Assembly: GCA_958450325.1 (NCBI GenBank)
Contig: OY288247.1
Span: 54,129,701-54,193,700 of the forward strand
Source of the DNA: Agrostemma githago
Taxonomy: Eukaryota > Streptophyta > Magnoliopsida > Caryophyllales > Caryophyllaceae
Length of the DNA stretch: 64,000 nt
Reading direction: 5' to 3'
A model generated the notes under the pieces. That model was not told the origin of the DNA. It saw only the letters and a program-made list of their open reading frames with translations, and made no database searches. Positions 11,401 to 22,970 of this stretch are shown here, one piece after another. Numbering within the stretch: position 1 is the first letter of the stretch; each line of letters begins with the position of its first letter. The position numbers and the translations under genes were made by a program.

Positions 11401-12710
11401 AACTAGACAGACCCAAAGGTATGTATTTGGCCATTCGTAAAATCTATTGTTGTCTGCCGTAAAGTATGCTTCCTTGGTTGTGGATTAATCTCTCTGAAGA
11501 AAATAGGCTGCTGAGCAAGCTGAAACAAGACATAACGCCGCCTCCATCACCATCTAATTACAGCATACATCTCTAAAAAGAAACAAATTATACTTGCAAA
11601 ACCACTATGTAGTTCTAGGTTCCAGTAAGTAATAAGGGTAAGAATAGGTTAGGAGCAATACAGTGGAGATGATATCTATCTACTCACCACTACATCAAGT
11701 GTGGCAGGTGCACTTTTTTTTTTGAGGTGGTCGAAAAATGGTCCTTTTTGATGTCAAATGTTGAGGTTTTGGCGATGGAGTGTCCAAATAATTTTACATG
11801 TCCCGTATCTTATATTTCCCCTTTCTTTTCGTTACAGCTTAACTTGCTGAGGTTTAAGAAATTAGTGAGCAAAAGTGCAAAGAGGATGATTCACTTCTTG
11901 CTATTGCTGCGGGTAATAGGTGCACGATCATTTACCACACGGAGTTTGAGTATAGAAATGCAAAAGGTCTTCGTCATATAGCAAGTATATGATGTGTATT
12001 TTAAAAATAGGTAAACGAGGGGAAAATATGAGAGGAAATTCACTCTATACGAACAATAATCGGGTACAAGACCGCTCCACATGCGTCGTCATGCATGGAT
12101 GAACTCGAGTCTTTAATTTGTAGAAGTTCACGGAAATCGAGCTACCCCTCTCATCTACGGAAGTTGTTGTTGACATTGGAGAAATTAGTGAAAAGCTTCA
12201 CTTTCTATCTCTATTACTCTATTATTGGTGTTAAGTAGAGACTTCATCTGACTGTTTTGCATGGACTATTGATTGTGCTTCTTAAGAACTTGGTATATCG
12301 TAAATTGATATTCGATTATTGTGTTTTTCTTCTTCATAATTTGTGTATTGTGATGCTTGCTTTGTTGATCGTGTGTGATGAAAATGAAGTAATCTCGATT
12401 TTTGTATTTGATATCTTGGTCGAATTTCATATTTTGTACATTTAACAAACCATTGTTTTTTATCCTATAACCACATATCAGAACATACCCGTGAAATTCA
12501 TGGGTTTAAACCCGTTAAACCTATTAATCAAATTTGATAAGCCAAATTTTTTATGAAGGTAGAAATTAAAACCAGCAAAAAAATATTGGGAAAAAAATTG
12601 TTAGACTAACTTTATAAATTATTTGAAACATCAAACATTAATCAGTTACTTCTTCCGTCTCGATCATTTGTCGTCTTTTAAATTATTGTGAGAGTATGTC
12701 TCACATGATA
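8422..12710 (+). other. Helitron interior, gene-fragment-like but unrecognised
   Basis: AT-rich with several splice-like borders: CATTTG|GTGAGTAAG near 9115, TTTGTTCGCAG near 9266, TTTTTTTTGCAG near 9611, and TTTTCGTTACAG near 11839 followed by about 140 bp that read as an unusually protein-like phrase (about 11850-11985, including 'AIAAGNRCTIIYHTEFEY'). No frame is long enough to name a gene. I read these as eroded exons captured by the Helitron, with low certainty. Small frames at 8532, 8818 and 12257 are not supported as genes. Confidence 0.35.
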
Positions 12711-12715
12711 ATTTG

Positions 12716-13350
12716 TGTTTTGGTAAAAAATATATCGGGTCTACGATTTAAGTTGCGGGTCAAAGCGATCGTCCTATAACTACGGGTCGGTGAAATCGAG
12801 ACAAAAATAAAGAACGAGGAATAACGAAAGAAAATAACGACACACAAAGTTTGGTGACGCGGAAACCCGATGTGGGAAAAACCGCGGGGGGAGTCGGAAT
12901 CCCTCCAAGAGTCTCACTATGAATGGAAAAGAATGAAGAAGAGAATACAAATATGAGTGTTCTATCTATAGTTTGATTGCTAGAGTTTTTGGTGTTGTGT
13001 ATGTCTGGAGTCGCTATGCTTGAATGCCCTTCTCATCTTCCTCTCTTCCCTTTATATATGGCCCCTCCTCCTCTGGTGTCTTTATGGCCCCTTTTAATGT
13101 GGAGCAATTTTTGCTTTGTGGCTGTTGTGGTTGTTACCTTCCTCATCAATGGAGAATCCCGGCATTCAATCTCCCTTATTGCCCTCTCTTTGTGTTGAGT
13201 GGCGGTTACAATTGTTAACCTTCATTCCTTCTCCTCCTAGTCTTTAGGAGGGTTTCCCCTTTTGTAGTAGCTAGCAGCAACTGTTGCTTCTTCTCTTTAA
13301 ATGGGCTGAATCCCTCTTTTTGTTTGTTGAGCCCGCTTGATTTAAGTGGC
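12716..13350 (-). repeat. 3' LTR of the Tat element, part 1 (split)
   Basis: TGTTTTGGTAAAAAATAT ... to GTGGC. Matches 29072-29706. A minus-strand TATATAAA box lies at about 13051-13058. It is interrupted after 13350 by the inner element and continues at 21160. Confidence 0.9.
13346..13350. other. Target-site duplication GTGGC (left)
   Basis: Same five bases at 21155-21159. The uninterrupted site (TTAAGTGGCCCATGG) is preserved in the other LTR at 29698-29712, proving the insertion. Confidence 0.95.
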
Positions 13351-14940
13351 TGATAAGTGTGGTTTGTAGTGCCTATTTTGTAGTGTTTTGGTCCCATTTT
13401 CCTTGTGGAATCGCTCCTTGGGAGCGATTTATGGGCTTCTTATGCTTCCTTTAGTTCGTTTCAGGTTTCCGAGACCGATTTGGAAGAGTTGGAGCGATTC
13501 CGACTCGATACATACACATTTTGGAGCCAACGAGATAAAGGAACGATGACTCGATGCTTTGGAATCGACCTCGAGACCTTGGGACCCAATACCGAGCCTC
13601 CGAGACCCGATCCCGAGTCCCGAGAATCGATGAGAAGTCCATGTGAGGCAAGGAGGAACCAAAAGGGTCATATTGGAGGCCTACAAGACTCATCCCCGAC
13701 GGGTATGCACCTCATCCCGTCGGGGATGAAGTGCGTGTTTAAGGGTGCCACTGTGGGTCCGTCCCGGTCGGAACCAACCCGTCCCGGTCGGGATGACCCG
13801 TCCCGGTCGGGATCACCCAGTTCCAGCCGCGCATCTTTTCTTTCTTCTTCCTTCCATTTGTAACCCTATAAATACCCTTCCTCTTGTAATCTTAGCTTAT
13901 GTTAGACATTACCCACAAACCCTAGCCTAGTTTTAGCATAGATTAGATTAGATTAGTCTTTAGATTATCGTTAATCTTAGTTTAATGCTTGTAATTTGGG
14001 AATTCTTCAAGATCTTCACCAAGCTTGACAAACTTGGATGTTTGTTTTGGGTTTTTCTCATCTATGCAAGTTTCTTTCTTCCTTTCATCTTCTAGTATGG
14101 TATAATCTTCTTTTCCTTTCTCTTAATCTTTGTTCTTTAATCAAGTTTGAATCTTTATTATTGTTTGTTCTTGTTCTTGTTAGTTTGGTAGAGTTTGTTT
14201 AGGTATGTTTGTTTCTTATGATGATTCCTCTTGTTCTTGTTAGTTGTAGTTTGATTATGTTAGAGTAGTGTTCTTACTAGGGTTAGTAGGGTGATTAGGG
14301 TGTTAATTGGGTGATTAAGGGTTTGTTGGAGATGTGGGTGGAAGATTTGGGTTTCCTCTTGGTTGATGCATGTTACATGTTTGATGAAATGCTTGAATGA
14401 CTAAGTAAGTTAGATTGCTTGTTTTCTTGCCTTTCCCTTGTGGGTGTTAGTTTGTTGTGGGTTCGGTCCCCTCACTAAGTTGCGAGAGCCCGGTGAGGAC
14501 GACCCCTAGGTCGTTCTAAGTTGCGACCGCCCGGATTCGATCTAAGCCATAGCGCGCTAGAACCCCGTTTGTCATGTGTGTCGCCAAAATGGGTTCCATG
14601 AGGAACCTCTAGGTCGGTCTAAGTTGCGACCGCCCGGACCGACCTAGATCACCCTACTACCTCCTTCACTCTAGCTCTTCCTTGACCATTTCGTTACCCC
14701 TTTGACCCCGACCTAATCCTAGCCCGTTTTCCTTAGTTGTTCTCCTTAGTCTTAGTCTAGCTTTCTCCCCTTCTATCATTCTCTAGCTTAGCTCGTTGAC
14801 CTAGTCTAGTATTTGGGCCGACCTAGTCTAGACGCCTCTACCGTCCCCGTGGATTCGACCCGACTTACCCTAGCTACCCTAGTTAGGTTTTGCCGGTTAT
14901 TTATTTGACGGTTGGGATCCACGACAAATCCCTCCCATCA
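13351..14940 (+). repeat. 5' LTR of the Athila-like element
   Basis: TGATAAGTGTGG ... CCCTCCCATCA. TATAAATA at 13867-13874 follows the palindrome cluster (13758-13816). An 'AGTTGCGACCGCCCGG' repeat occurs at about 14519 and 14620. A frame spanning 13405-13863 is open in both LTR copies, but it crosses the palindromes and U3 and is not supported as a gene. Confidence 0.9.
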
Positions 14941-14966
14941 AATTGGGGTCGTTGCCGGGGACGGTG
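14941..14966 (+). promoter_or_regulatory. Primer-binding site (degenerate)
   Basis: AATTGGGGTCGTTGCCGGGG directly follows the LTR. It resembles the Athila-type PBS (TGGCGCCGTTGCCGGGGA, assigned in that group to tRNA-Asp) but has GGGGTC where GGCGCC is expected. Confidence 0.6.
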
Positions 14967-15193
14967 CTAGTTTAGACTTTGTTTTCCTAGTTACTTGACT
15001 TTGTCTTTGTGTTTGTGTTTTTTTTTTCTTTTGGTTACCTTGCTTCTTGTGTGTGTGTGGTTTATTTCTCTCTTGTCTAGTGCCCAAAAAGCACTAGACT
15101 TCTCACGTTTGTTCTTAGTCTACAGTTTGTGCTTAGAGGTGGTGACTATCTTCTTCTTGCGACTTAGAGCCGCTTTAACGGACGGTTGCTAGA

Positions 15194-16588
15194 ATGAGTG
15201 GTTTCCAACCGGGTATGAGCTACGATTTTCGAGCGAGCATGGGGTTTGATCTAAACTCCACACACTCGGGAGCCGATATGAGCTACTCCTCTTCTTCCAT
15301 GAACCAAGGGTATGACATGACGTCCCCCTACCACTATCAAGCTTCTTGGGGTAATCAAGATGGGTATGATCCTCAAGAGTATGGAAATGGCTACCAACAA
15401 GTGAATGACTATCAATCCTACGATCAAGGTGGCTATTACTCAAGCTATGATTGTGAACCCACCATGTTCAATCAAGATTCACCTTATGGAAGCCAATACC
15501 CCCAAGACCCACCATATTACCCTCCACCCCAACCACAATATGAACCCCATGACCCACAATACAACCAATCACCCCAACCTTGCTACCAACAATATGATGC
15601 CCCACCCCTTGGGCATCATCAAGACACCATGTTTAATCAAGATTATCAAGATTATCATCAAGATTATCAAGATTATCAAGGAGCTTTACAAGACCCCAAT
15701 GATCACCAATTACCCGACACGGAGGTGTTTCATTCTATGCTTCAAATGCAAAAGAGCATCCAAGAAATGGCCATTCAATTGCAAAAAGAACAAGAGGAAT
15801 TAATGGCCCAAATTCGAAGGGGAAACGAGGCGAGGGAGGCTCGATTAAATGCATTATCGGTTCAAACCGTAATGTATTTATCCCGAACATCGCAATTAGA
15901 TGAAGGGTGCCCACTTGAGAAAGAGGAGCAACCTAACCATGAAGCCGCCGATGTAGTTCCCTTTGGAGGAGAGATTTGCTTTGAAGAACCTCAATTGTCT
16001 ACCCAAAAAGTGACGAATGAGGGGATGACCCTTGGTGAAGGCAACATTGGTGAGAAATTGGAGGAGGATAGTGAGTTGGATGGGTTGGTGGAATTTGTGA
16101 GGATGTTGGGTGAAATTGTTAGCCTCGAGTTGCCCTTGTGCGAGAATGTGGATAAGCATCAAGAGCCCCTAGCTAGTGAACCAAGCAATGACTTGGAAGA
16201 GATTGAAACCGCCGGTAAAAGTTTCGATCCTCTCCTCCAAGATGATGTGGGGCCGAGTGATGGAGATGGGGAACCACAACTTGAGGAAAGTGTGGGGGTG
16301 TTCATGGAGGAGATGAGGCCAAAACCGCTTTTTGTGCCTCGCTTCTTAGAGGTGAAGCTTGCTAATGATTGGAGGCGATGCCTAGGGAGGAAGAGGTCGG
16401 TGAAGCTCGTAGGATGGATAGACCCCGGAGACAACATGAATGATGACGTTGGGTCTTGGGAATCCTACTTCTTGCCTCCTCCTTGGAGGCCGTGGAAGTT
16501 AGCTAGGCTCGAGCGCTTCTTGGGCCTTCATTATGATGTCGGTAGCGCGTTCTACTTGCTTCTCCATGCCCTTGAGGGCTACGGTTGA
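15194..16588 (+). CDS. Single ORF of the non-autonomous element (gag-like, Q/Y-rich)
   Basis: 464 codons, intact, starting at an ATG shortly after the leader. The N-terminal third is rich in Tyr, Gln, Ser, Pro and Asn, with short tandem DYQDYHQDYQ-type repeats (about residues 150-165). Residues about 185-220 form a charged Gln/Glu/Arg coiled coil. The middle is acidic. The C-terminal ~90 residues are Trp/Arg/Leu-rich and look folded ('PPPWRPWKLARLERFLG'). No zinc knuckle or protease motif. Its persistence without stops, while everything else is non-coding, suggests a selected role, perhaps particle assembly with a helper Athila. I do not recognise the family; function is inference. Confidence 0.6.
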   Translation: MSGFQPGMSYDFRASMGFDLNSTHSGADMSYSSSSMNQGYDMTSPYHYQASWGNQDGYDPQEYGNGYQQVNDYQSYDQGGYYSSYDCEPTMFNQDSPYGSQYPQDPPYYPPPQPQYEPHDPQYNQSPQPCYQQYDAPPLGHHQDTMFNQDYQDYHQDYQDYQGALQDPNDHQLPDTEVFHSMLQMQKSIQEMAIQLQKEQEELMAQIRRGNEAREARLNALSVQTVMYLSRTSQLDEGCPLEKEEQPNHEAADVVPFGGEICFEEPQLSTQKVTNEGMTLGEGNIGEKLEEDSELDGLVEFVRMLGEIVSLELPLCENVDKHQEPLASEPSNDLEEIETAGKSFDPLLQDDVGPSDGDGEPQLEESVGVFMEEMRPKPLFVPRFLEVKLANDWRRCLGRKRSVKLVGWIDPGDNMNDDVGSWESYFLPPPWRPWKLARLERFLGLHYDVGSAFYLLLHALEGYG

Positions 16589-19548
16589 AGAAGAGTCCAC
16601 CATCCTAGGTTTGACGGAGTTCCTAAAGAACCGTCATGTTGTATATTCCCCCTTCCTCTCCTCTTTAGAGTACTTGTGTTTGTATTTGTGTGTTTTATCT
16701 CTTGATTTTGTTAGCTTTGTGATATTCTTGTAATTGTTTTGGTATTTTGATGAGCGATGTGAGGGAGTGAATTTGATGTGTACTTTGAGTTTATTGTGAT
16801 AGGTGAAGTGAAGGTGACTCCTAGAAAGGAGTGGTTAGTGATAGAGCTTGGATCGTGAGTAAGGGAGTCGGTTTTTGGGGTCATGGGAGTCATGAAGACC
16901 CTTCCCAACCGGGAAGGGTGTGTCGTCCCGATCGGGATGAAGGTGCCAAAAATCGAGTTCACTGGAGTGTCATCCCGATCGGGAAGGAGGCTTCCCGACC
17001 GGGACGGGTATGTCATCCCGACCGGGACCACCCATCCCGACCGGGATGATCCCCTACTCCTTTTTGGTGCCTCTTCTTCGACATTTAAGCCCACCCAACC
17101 ATTGTATACCCCCACCCAACCTCCCTACCTTCCTTGCCCATATCATACCACCCACATACTTCATTTTCATATCCTCACTTCATCTTCTATCTACTTTAGA
17201 CCGATATTCGCATCAAATCCCACCCCCTTGCACCATTACTACCTCTACCATGCGGTTCTATCAAGCTTGAAGAAGGATGACAATGACGACAACAAGCAAG
17301 TACCTATATTGACCGATGAGACGATGGAGCGAGTGAGTTGCTATCCTATGGGTACGGCAACTATCCTTTCTTTTCCGTCTATTATTGCTTGTTTTCTCTT
17401 GTTTGTCCCCCCCTTCCCCTTGAGTCATGGTGTCTTGGCGGCCTTCGAGGCCTTGGTTTTGGTTGCTCCCGATTCTCGATGATGTGACTACATCGAGAGT
17501 CATTTTCAAAATCCAAATTTTCCAAGATTTTCACCTTTTTGAGGATTTAGGCGGAATCCGGGCTAGGTGACTTGATTACACCTAGTCCTCCCCTCCCAGT
17601 TCCTTTTATTTCCTTCTTTTTATTTTTCTTCCCCCTTCCATATCTTTTTCTTGTCTCGGCCCATGGTGACTTGACTACACCCCGGCCGGACACCTTCTAC
17701 CCTTTTCTCCACTTTTCTTTTTGATTTCTAGCTTTATTTTCGTAGTTTCTTTTGTGCTCCCATGCACTACGGTCGAGCATGAGGACATGGCTCGACTTAA
17801 GTGTGGGGGAGTGGCAGTCTAGCATAGTTAGCTTTATTTTTGTAGTTTTTCGAAAAAATCTTTAAAAAACCTTGAAAATTTGAAAATTTTCACAAAATCA
17901 AAAAGATTTTCCTTTTTGTGTGTTTTCCTTTTGTGTCATTGTGTCGTATATTTGTTGTGTTGTGCGTGTTTTGCCTCCCTTTTTCCTTATAGGTTGCTTG
18001 AATCACCGATAGCTTTGGAGAGCTTGCAAGACTTCCGGTAACATCTTTATCCCTTTTTCTTCATTATCTCTTGTGGAGTTTGGAGGAGATTGTGATGCGG
18101 TGTGCTCGGGTGGAGCTTTGTAATGCTTGAGGTTGATTTGGTTGCTCATTTGGATGATAGGGGTGGTGTTTGTGTTCTCTATGTGTTTGTTTTGTGTTGT
18201 TCTTCTTTTGTTGCTTTTGTTTCTTTTTCTTTCGTTTTCGTTTTCGTTGAGTCTTTGTTTTGTGTTTTGTTGTGTGTCTTGTGTGTAAATGGTTTTTGAA
18301 AACCCGGTTTAGAGGCTAGTGTGCGAGCGTCTATTTTCCCTTCCTAGTTGTATAAATCGAGTCTTGGACCTTAATCTAGTAGAATGACCCTAAATCAATT
18401 AATTCGTTGGTTTCTTACCTTGAGTCCACCTAGCTTACTAGGGATTTACTACGGGATTTGCATTTTGACCATTTTGACCACCACGGTGTGAAAAGGCCTT
18501 GGTTACCGAGTCTCGTCCCTTAGGTGACCGTGTCTAGGATCGTTCGATTAGTCCAAGTTCTCCACTTTTTGTGGGTTTGAAGGGAAGGCGTCGTCCCGAC
18601 TCACCCATTTACCTACCTCCTACACATGTCCACACAATAAATTGCAATTTGTGAATTCTCTCTTTCTTGTTACACGATGAAATGCCAAAAAGCCAAATCT
18701 TGCCAAAAAAAGGCAAAGAAAAGAAAAAGAAAGAAAATGAAAGAAAGAAAAGAATGAAGAAAAAGAAAAGGCACAATAGCCAAAAAGAAAACAGAAAAGA
18801 AGAAAAAAAATGGCATGGCAAAACAAGGCAAAAATGCAAAAGAAAAGAGAAAATGTCAAAAGTAAATCGTCTCACAAAAAGATCTTAACCCCACAAAAAT
18901 AAGCCTTTTTCCGACTTTTGCCGTGAAGAGCCTACCGAAGGACCGAGTCCCGAGGAAGGATGATAGCGACATTAGTCGGTCTTCCCTCATTTTGCATGTT
19001 TTTCACTTTTTACTTGGACTAGTTAGGCGGTTTTGGACACGGGACGACCCTCTTGGCTCACGCTAAAGGGGGCGGGGTCTCACTTACCTACAGTGTCGAC
19101 TAACACCGTGGATCATCACTTCCCACTCCGCCGATCGTCCCGTAGTACGTTTTTAGAAAGTTAGGAGGACCTAGGTAAGTTACCAACGTTTTTGTTGCTT
19201 TATCGTCATACTATTAGGATTTAGTCCACCTCGGTTTGTATTGCTAGCTTGGGAACGTTGTCGCTTGCCTCGAGTCCTAAACCGGTGTTTCTTCCACCGC
19301 TTGTTTGAGGGAAGCGGTATTTCTTTTCTTTTGGGTGCAACCTTTTGTGTGTTCGTTTGTGTGTTTGTTTGTTTTTGTGTCTTGTGTCCGGTTGCATCCA
19401 CTGTTTTGTCGCAAGACCCGACTTGCCTTGCGGAGTGCACTTTTCCTCTAAGTGCACTCGCATGAGTTGAAAGGGAGTAGGGTGCGCTAATACCCATTCG
19501 GCTAGTATAGTAGTTAGTATGTGCTTACTCGAGGGCGAGTAAGGGTTA
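16589..19548 (+). other. Non-coding 3' half of the Athila-like element
   Basis: No convincing gene. It holds a cluster of CCCGRYCGGG palindromes (16899-17047), a PPT-like TTAAGTGTGGGGGAGTGG at about 17798-17815, T-rich stretches, and a purine-rich block of AAAGAAAAG repeats at about 18708-18880 that gives spurious Lys- or Phe-rich frames on the two strands. Confidence 0.6.
17797..17815 (+). promoter_or_regulatory. Internal PPT-like sequence
   Basis: CTTAAGTGTGGGGGAGTGG is nearly the same as the true PPT at 19549-19561 but lies 1.7 kb upstream. It could prime a second plus-strand start, or be the relic of an older LTR border. Confidence 0.4.
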
Positions 19549-19561
19549 AGTGTGGGGGAGT
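19549..19561 (+). promoter_or_regulatory. Polypurine tract
   Basis: AGTGTGGGGGAGT immediately precedes the 3' LTR start TGATAAGTG at 19562. Confidence 0.85.
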
Positions 19562-21154
19562 TGATAAGTGTGGTTTGTAGTGCCTATTTTGTAGTGTTTT
19601 GGTCCCATTTTCCTTGTGGAATCGCTCCCTGGGAGCGATTTATGGGCTTCTTATGCTTCCTTTAGTTCGTTTCAGGTTCCCGAGACCGATTTGGAAGAGT
19701 TGGAGCGATTCCGACTCGATACATACACATTTTGGAGCCAACGAGATAAAGGAACGATGACTCGATGCTTTGGAATCGACCCCGAGACCTTGGGACCCAA
19801 TCCCGAGCCTCCGAGACCCGATCTCGAGTCCCGAGAATCGATGAGAAGTCCATGTGAGGCAAGGAGGAATCAAAAGGGTCATATTGGAGGCCTACAAGAC
19901 TCATCCCCGACGGGTATGCACCTCATCCCGTCGGGGATGAAGTGCGTGTTTAAGGGTGCCACTGTGGGTCCGTCCCGGTCGGGATGGTGGGTCCGTCCCG
20001 ATCGGGATGACCCGTCCCGGTCGGGACCACCCAGTTCCAGCCGCGCATCTTTTCTTTCTTCTTCCTTCCATTTGTAACCCTATAAATACCCTTCCTCTTG
20101 TAATCTTAGCTTATGTTAGACATTACCCACAAACCCTAGCCTAGTTTTCGCATAGATTAGATTAGATTAGTCTTTAGATTATCGTTAATCTTAGTTTAAT
20201 GCTTGTAATTTGGGAATTCTTCAAGATCTTCACCAAGCTTGACAAACTTGGATGTTTGTTTTGGGTTTTTCTCATCTATGCAAGTTTCTTTCTTCCTTTC
20301 ATCTTCTAGTATGGTATAATATTCTTTTCCTTTCTCTTAATCTTTGTTCTTTAATCAAGTTTGAATCTTTATTATTGTTTGTTCTTGTTCTTGTTAGTTT
20401 GGTAGAGTTTGTTTAGGTATGTTTGTTTCTTATGATGATTCCTCTTGTTCTTGTTACTTGTAGTTTGATTATGTTAGAGTAGTGTTCTTGCTAGGGTTAG
20501 TAGGGTGATTAGGGTGTTAATTGGCTGATTAAGGGTTTGTTGGAGATGTGGGTGGAAGATTTGGGCTTCCTCTTGGTTGATGCATGTTACATGTTTGATG
20601 AAATGCTTGAATGACTAAGTAAGTTAGATTGCTTGTTTTCTTGCCTTTCCCTTGTGGGTGTTAGTTTGTTGTGGGTTCGGTCCCCTCACTAAGTTGCGAG
20701 AGCCCGGTGAGGACGACCCCTAGGTCGGTCTAAGTTGCGACCGCCCGGATTCGATCTAGGCCGTAGCGCGCTAGAACCCCGTTTGTCATGTGTGTCGCCA
20801 AAATGGGTTCCATGAGGAACCTCTAGGTCGGTCTAAGTTGCGACCGCCCGGACCGACCTAGATCACCCTACTACCTCCTTCACTCTAGCTCTTCCTTGAC
20901 CATTTCGTTACCCCTTTAACCCCGACCTAATCCTAGCCCGTTTTCCTTAGTTGTTCTCCTTAGTCTTAGTCTAGCTTTCTCCCCTTCTATCATTCTCTAG
21001 CTTAGCTCGTTGACCTAGTCTAGTATTTGGGCCGACCTAGTCTAGACGCCTCTACCGTCCCCGTGGATTCGACCCGACTTACCCTAGCTACCCTAGTTAG
21101 GTTTTGCCGGTTATTTATTTGACGGTTGGGATCCACGACAAATCCCTCCCATCA
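19562..21154 (+). repeat. 3' LTR of the Athila-like element
   Basis: Same structure as 13351-14940, TATAAATA at 20081-20088. It is followed by the GTGGC duplication. The palindrome cluster at 19969-20030 has a different unit arrangement from the 5' LTR, the clearest difference between the two LTRs. Confidence 0.9.
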
Positions 21155-21446
21155 GTGGCCCATGGTTTGATTTACTCTTATGTTTTGTTCACCCCGTTAT
21201 ATTATATTACCCCAGGTTTGCTTGACTTGACGGTCTTCGACTATTTTCAACTTTCGTATTTTAGTCTTCGGTTTTGACTTTCATCCGTAGACCGTGGACC
21301 TTTCGTTATTGGCCTTTGACTTTTGACCTTCGACTATTGACTTTGACCTTTGACCCTCGGTTTTTGACTATCGTCTTTGACCTTTTGACCGTCCATTCGT
21401 AGCATGCCACGTTGCATTCCGAAGGTGCAAATTTTTGGCCCGAACA
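21155..21446 (-). repeat. 3' LTR of the Tat element, part 2
   Basis: Resumes the LTR split at 13350: the first five bases are the duplicated GTGGC and the rest matches 29707-29993. It contains a run of CTTTGAC/CTTCGAC-type heptamers (about 21230-21390), a degenerate short tandem repeat. Confidence 0.9.
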
Positions 21447-21466
21447 AATGCCCCCAAATTTCCGAC
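21447..21466 (-). promoter_or_regulatory. Polypurine tract of the Tat element
   Basis: On the minus strand, AAATTTGGGGGCATT abuts the LTR start TGTTCGGG. Confidence 0.8.
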
Positions 21467-21499
21467 TAAGCTCATCTTAGGCGGGAATTTCTGCTTGCT

Positions 21500-22160
21500 C
21501 CAGTTGTAGGCAGTGGGCTCTGCTTCAGCTGGCCTTGCTGGTTCTAGGAGAAGGCATAATCTGTCCCCTCTCTTAGAAATTACTCCTGCAGAAAGTGGAC
21601 CTCTGGTGGCAGACCTTTCTAAGTCTACCTCTTATTCTGCCCCCAGATCCATTGATGAGGTTTCTGCTGAAGTGGTGCTCAAATTTCCTGAAGGCTTTGG
21701 TAAGTCTGCAGAGGATATGACTTTCCTGGATCATATGCTACTTCCTGGTCTCAGGTCTGTGCTAGAAGAAGGTTCTCTGAAGGAGTTGGTCTTGGTTCGC
21801 AGATTGTTGGCGGAGGAATCTGGTTGTAGAGAAGAAGTGGCTGGTTGACGAATTTCCTGTGGCGCCTGACCTGGATGCTCTTTCTGATGTGGAGGCGGAG
21901 GATCTGAAGGAGTCCGTTGATTTCTCATTGCTGATCAGGAGGCTGATGGGCAAGAGAGCGTGGACCAGCAGGATGTCGTTGATGACCCTGGGGGAGATTC
22001 TGTTGCTGTTCATCAGAGACCCAGGTTTCTGCAGGAGAATCTGCTATAGTTCCGCCTCCATCAGAGGAGAATGTCCATGCTGTGGACCAAGTTCTGCTGG
22101 AGTGATCTTACTTCTCCTTTGTTGTACTTTGTTTTCGGCTTGTGAATCCTGCATGGCATG
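21500..22160 (+). pseudogene. Antisense ORF remnant between integrase and 3' LTR
   Basis: On the strand opposite to gag-pol, an open stretch from about 21500 to 21848 (acidic and leucine-rich, with 'FPEGFGKSAEDMTF') is followed, after a frame change, by 21859-22160. The composition resembles the C-terminal part of the coiled-coil type proteins in the 2030-7448 element. Extra antisense ORFs in this position are known in some Tat-lineage elements. This copy is broken; function unknown. Confidence 0.4.
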
Positions 22161-22970
22161 AACTCCTGATTTGTTAGTGTTTGCAAAAAATTCTGTAATG
22201 ACTTCGCCTTTGCTCAGGGGAGTGAAGTGTGTTAGTTTTTTGTGCCACTTCGTGCCTTAACAGAAGATCATAATTGTTTGCTTTGGATCGTGATTGTTTG
22301 CGTTTGATTGTAATCGTTTGTTGTAGTTTTGTCTAACCACCTTCTGTTGTATGCATGCCTTATGTTTGTATGGTCGACCTTTGATATACTGGTGGCATGG
22401 GGTTTAGTTCGCCCACTCAGTCGGAGATGCCACGCTTTGCGTGGGTGCTAAGTGGCGCAGGAGACTGTAATGTCCCGGTTGTAGGCACTTAGTCACAGAC
22501 GCACGCCCTCTGTAGAAATTGTACACTCCACCAGATTAGTCACCAGCTCTTAGTTTGGGAAAACTGACAAAAATTTGGCAAAGATAGGGAACACAATATT
22601 TGAAGACATATGTGGAAAAAAAAATCGAATTTCGAAAATATAGGGAGAGAGAAAATTAAATTTCGAAAATGTACGCAATAAGGAAATCAAACCTTAATGC
22701 CAAAGAAAATTGAATTTTGACGACACACGTAAAAAGGAAAACAAAATTTTATCTGATTTAAATATGCGGGAAAATATTTGAATTTTGCGAAAAGAAAGAA
22801 AAGAAAACAGAAGAATGACAGGAAAATTTAAATACGTGTTTGCGAGGTTTGAAAAGATTAAACCTGGGTTCTGGTGGAGGTGCACCTGGCAGAATAGATG
22901 CCACATTTCTGGCGGCTGTAGCCCATGTTTCTGGCGGCAGTGGCCCAGATTGCTGGCGGCTATGGCCCAC
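22161..22970 (-). other. Non-coding 3' region of the Tat element
   Basis: No supported gene. AT-rich at 22580-22800, with repeated AAATTTCGAAAAT-like words. At 22908-22972 there are three degenerate 22-bp units containing CTGGCGGC and GGCCCA. Confidence 0.5.

Larger units (their letters stand above)
13351..21154 (+). mobile_element. Athila-like large non-autonomous LTR element (no pol)
   Basis: 7,804 bp with LTRs 13351-14940 (1,590 bp) and 19562-21154 (1,593 bp), target duplication GTGGC, a PBS-like sequence right after the 5' LTR and a PPT before the 3' LTR. The only long ORF is 15194-16588. There is no gag zinc knuckle, protease, RT or integrase. The LTRs differ at roughly 20 sites by eye, fewer per base than those of the host element, consistent with later insertion. 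Replication would need proteins from a related Athila. Confidence 0.9.

Noticed and set aside
13405..13863. 152-codon frame at the start of both Athila-like LTRs (again 19616-20077)
   Set aside because: It lies upstream of the TATA box in U3 and runs through the palindromes; conservation reflects LTR identity, not coding.
18609..18888. Phe/Ser-rich or Lys-rich frames on either strand
   Set aside because: Product of an AAAGAAAAG purine-rich tract in a non-coding part of the element.
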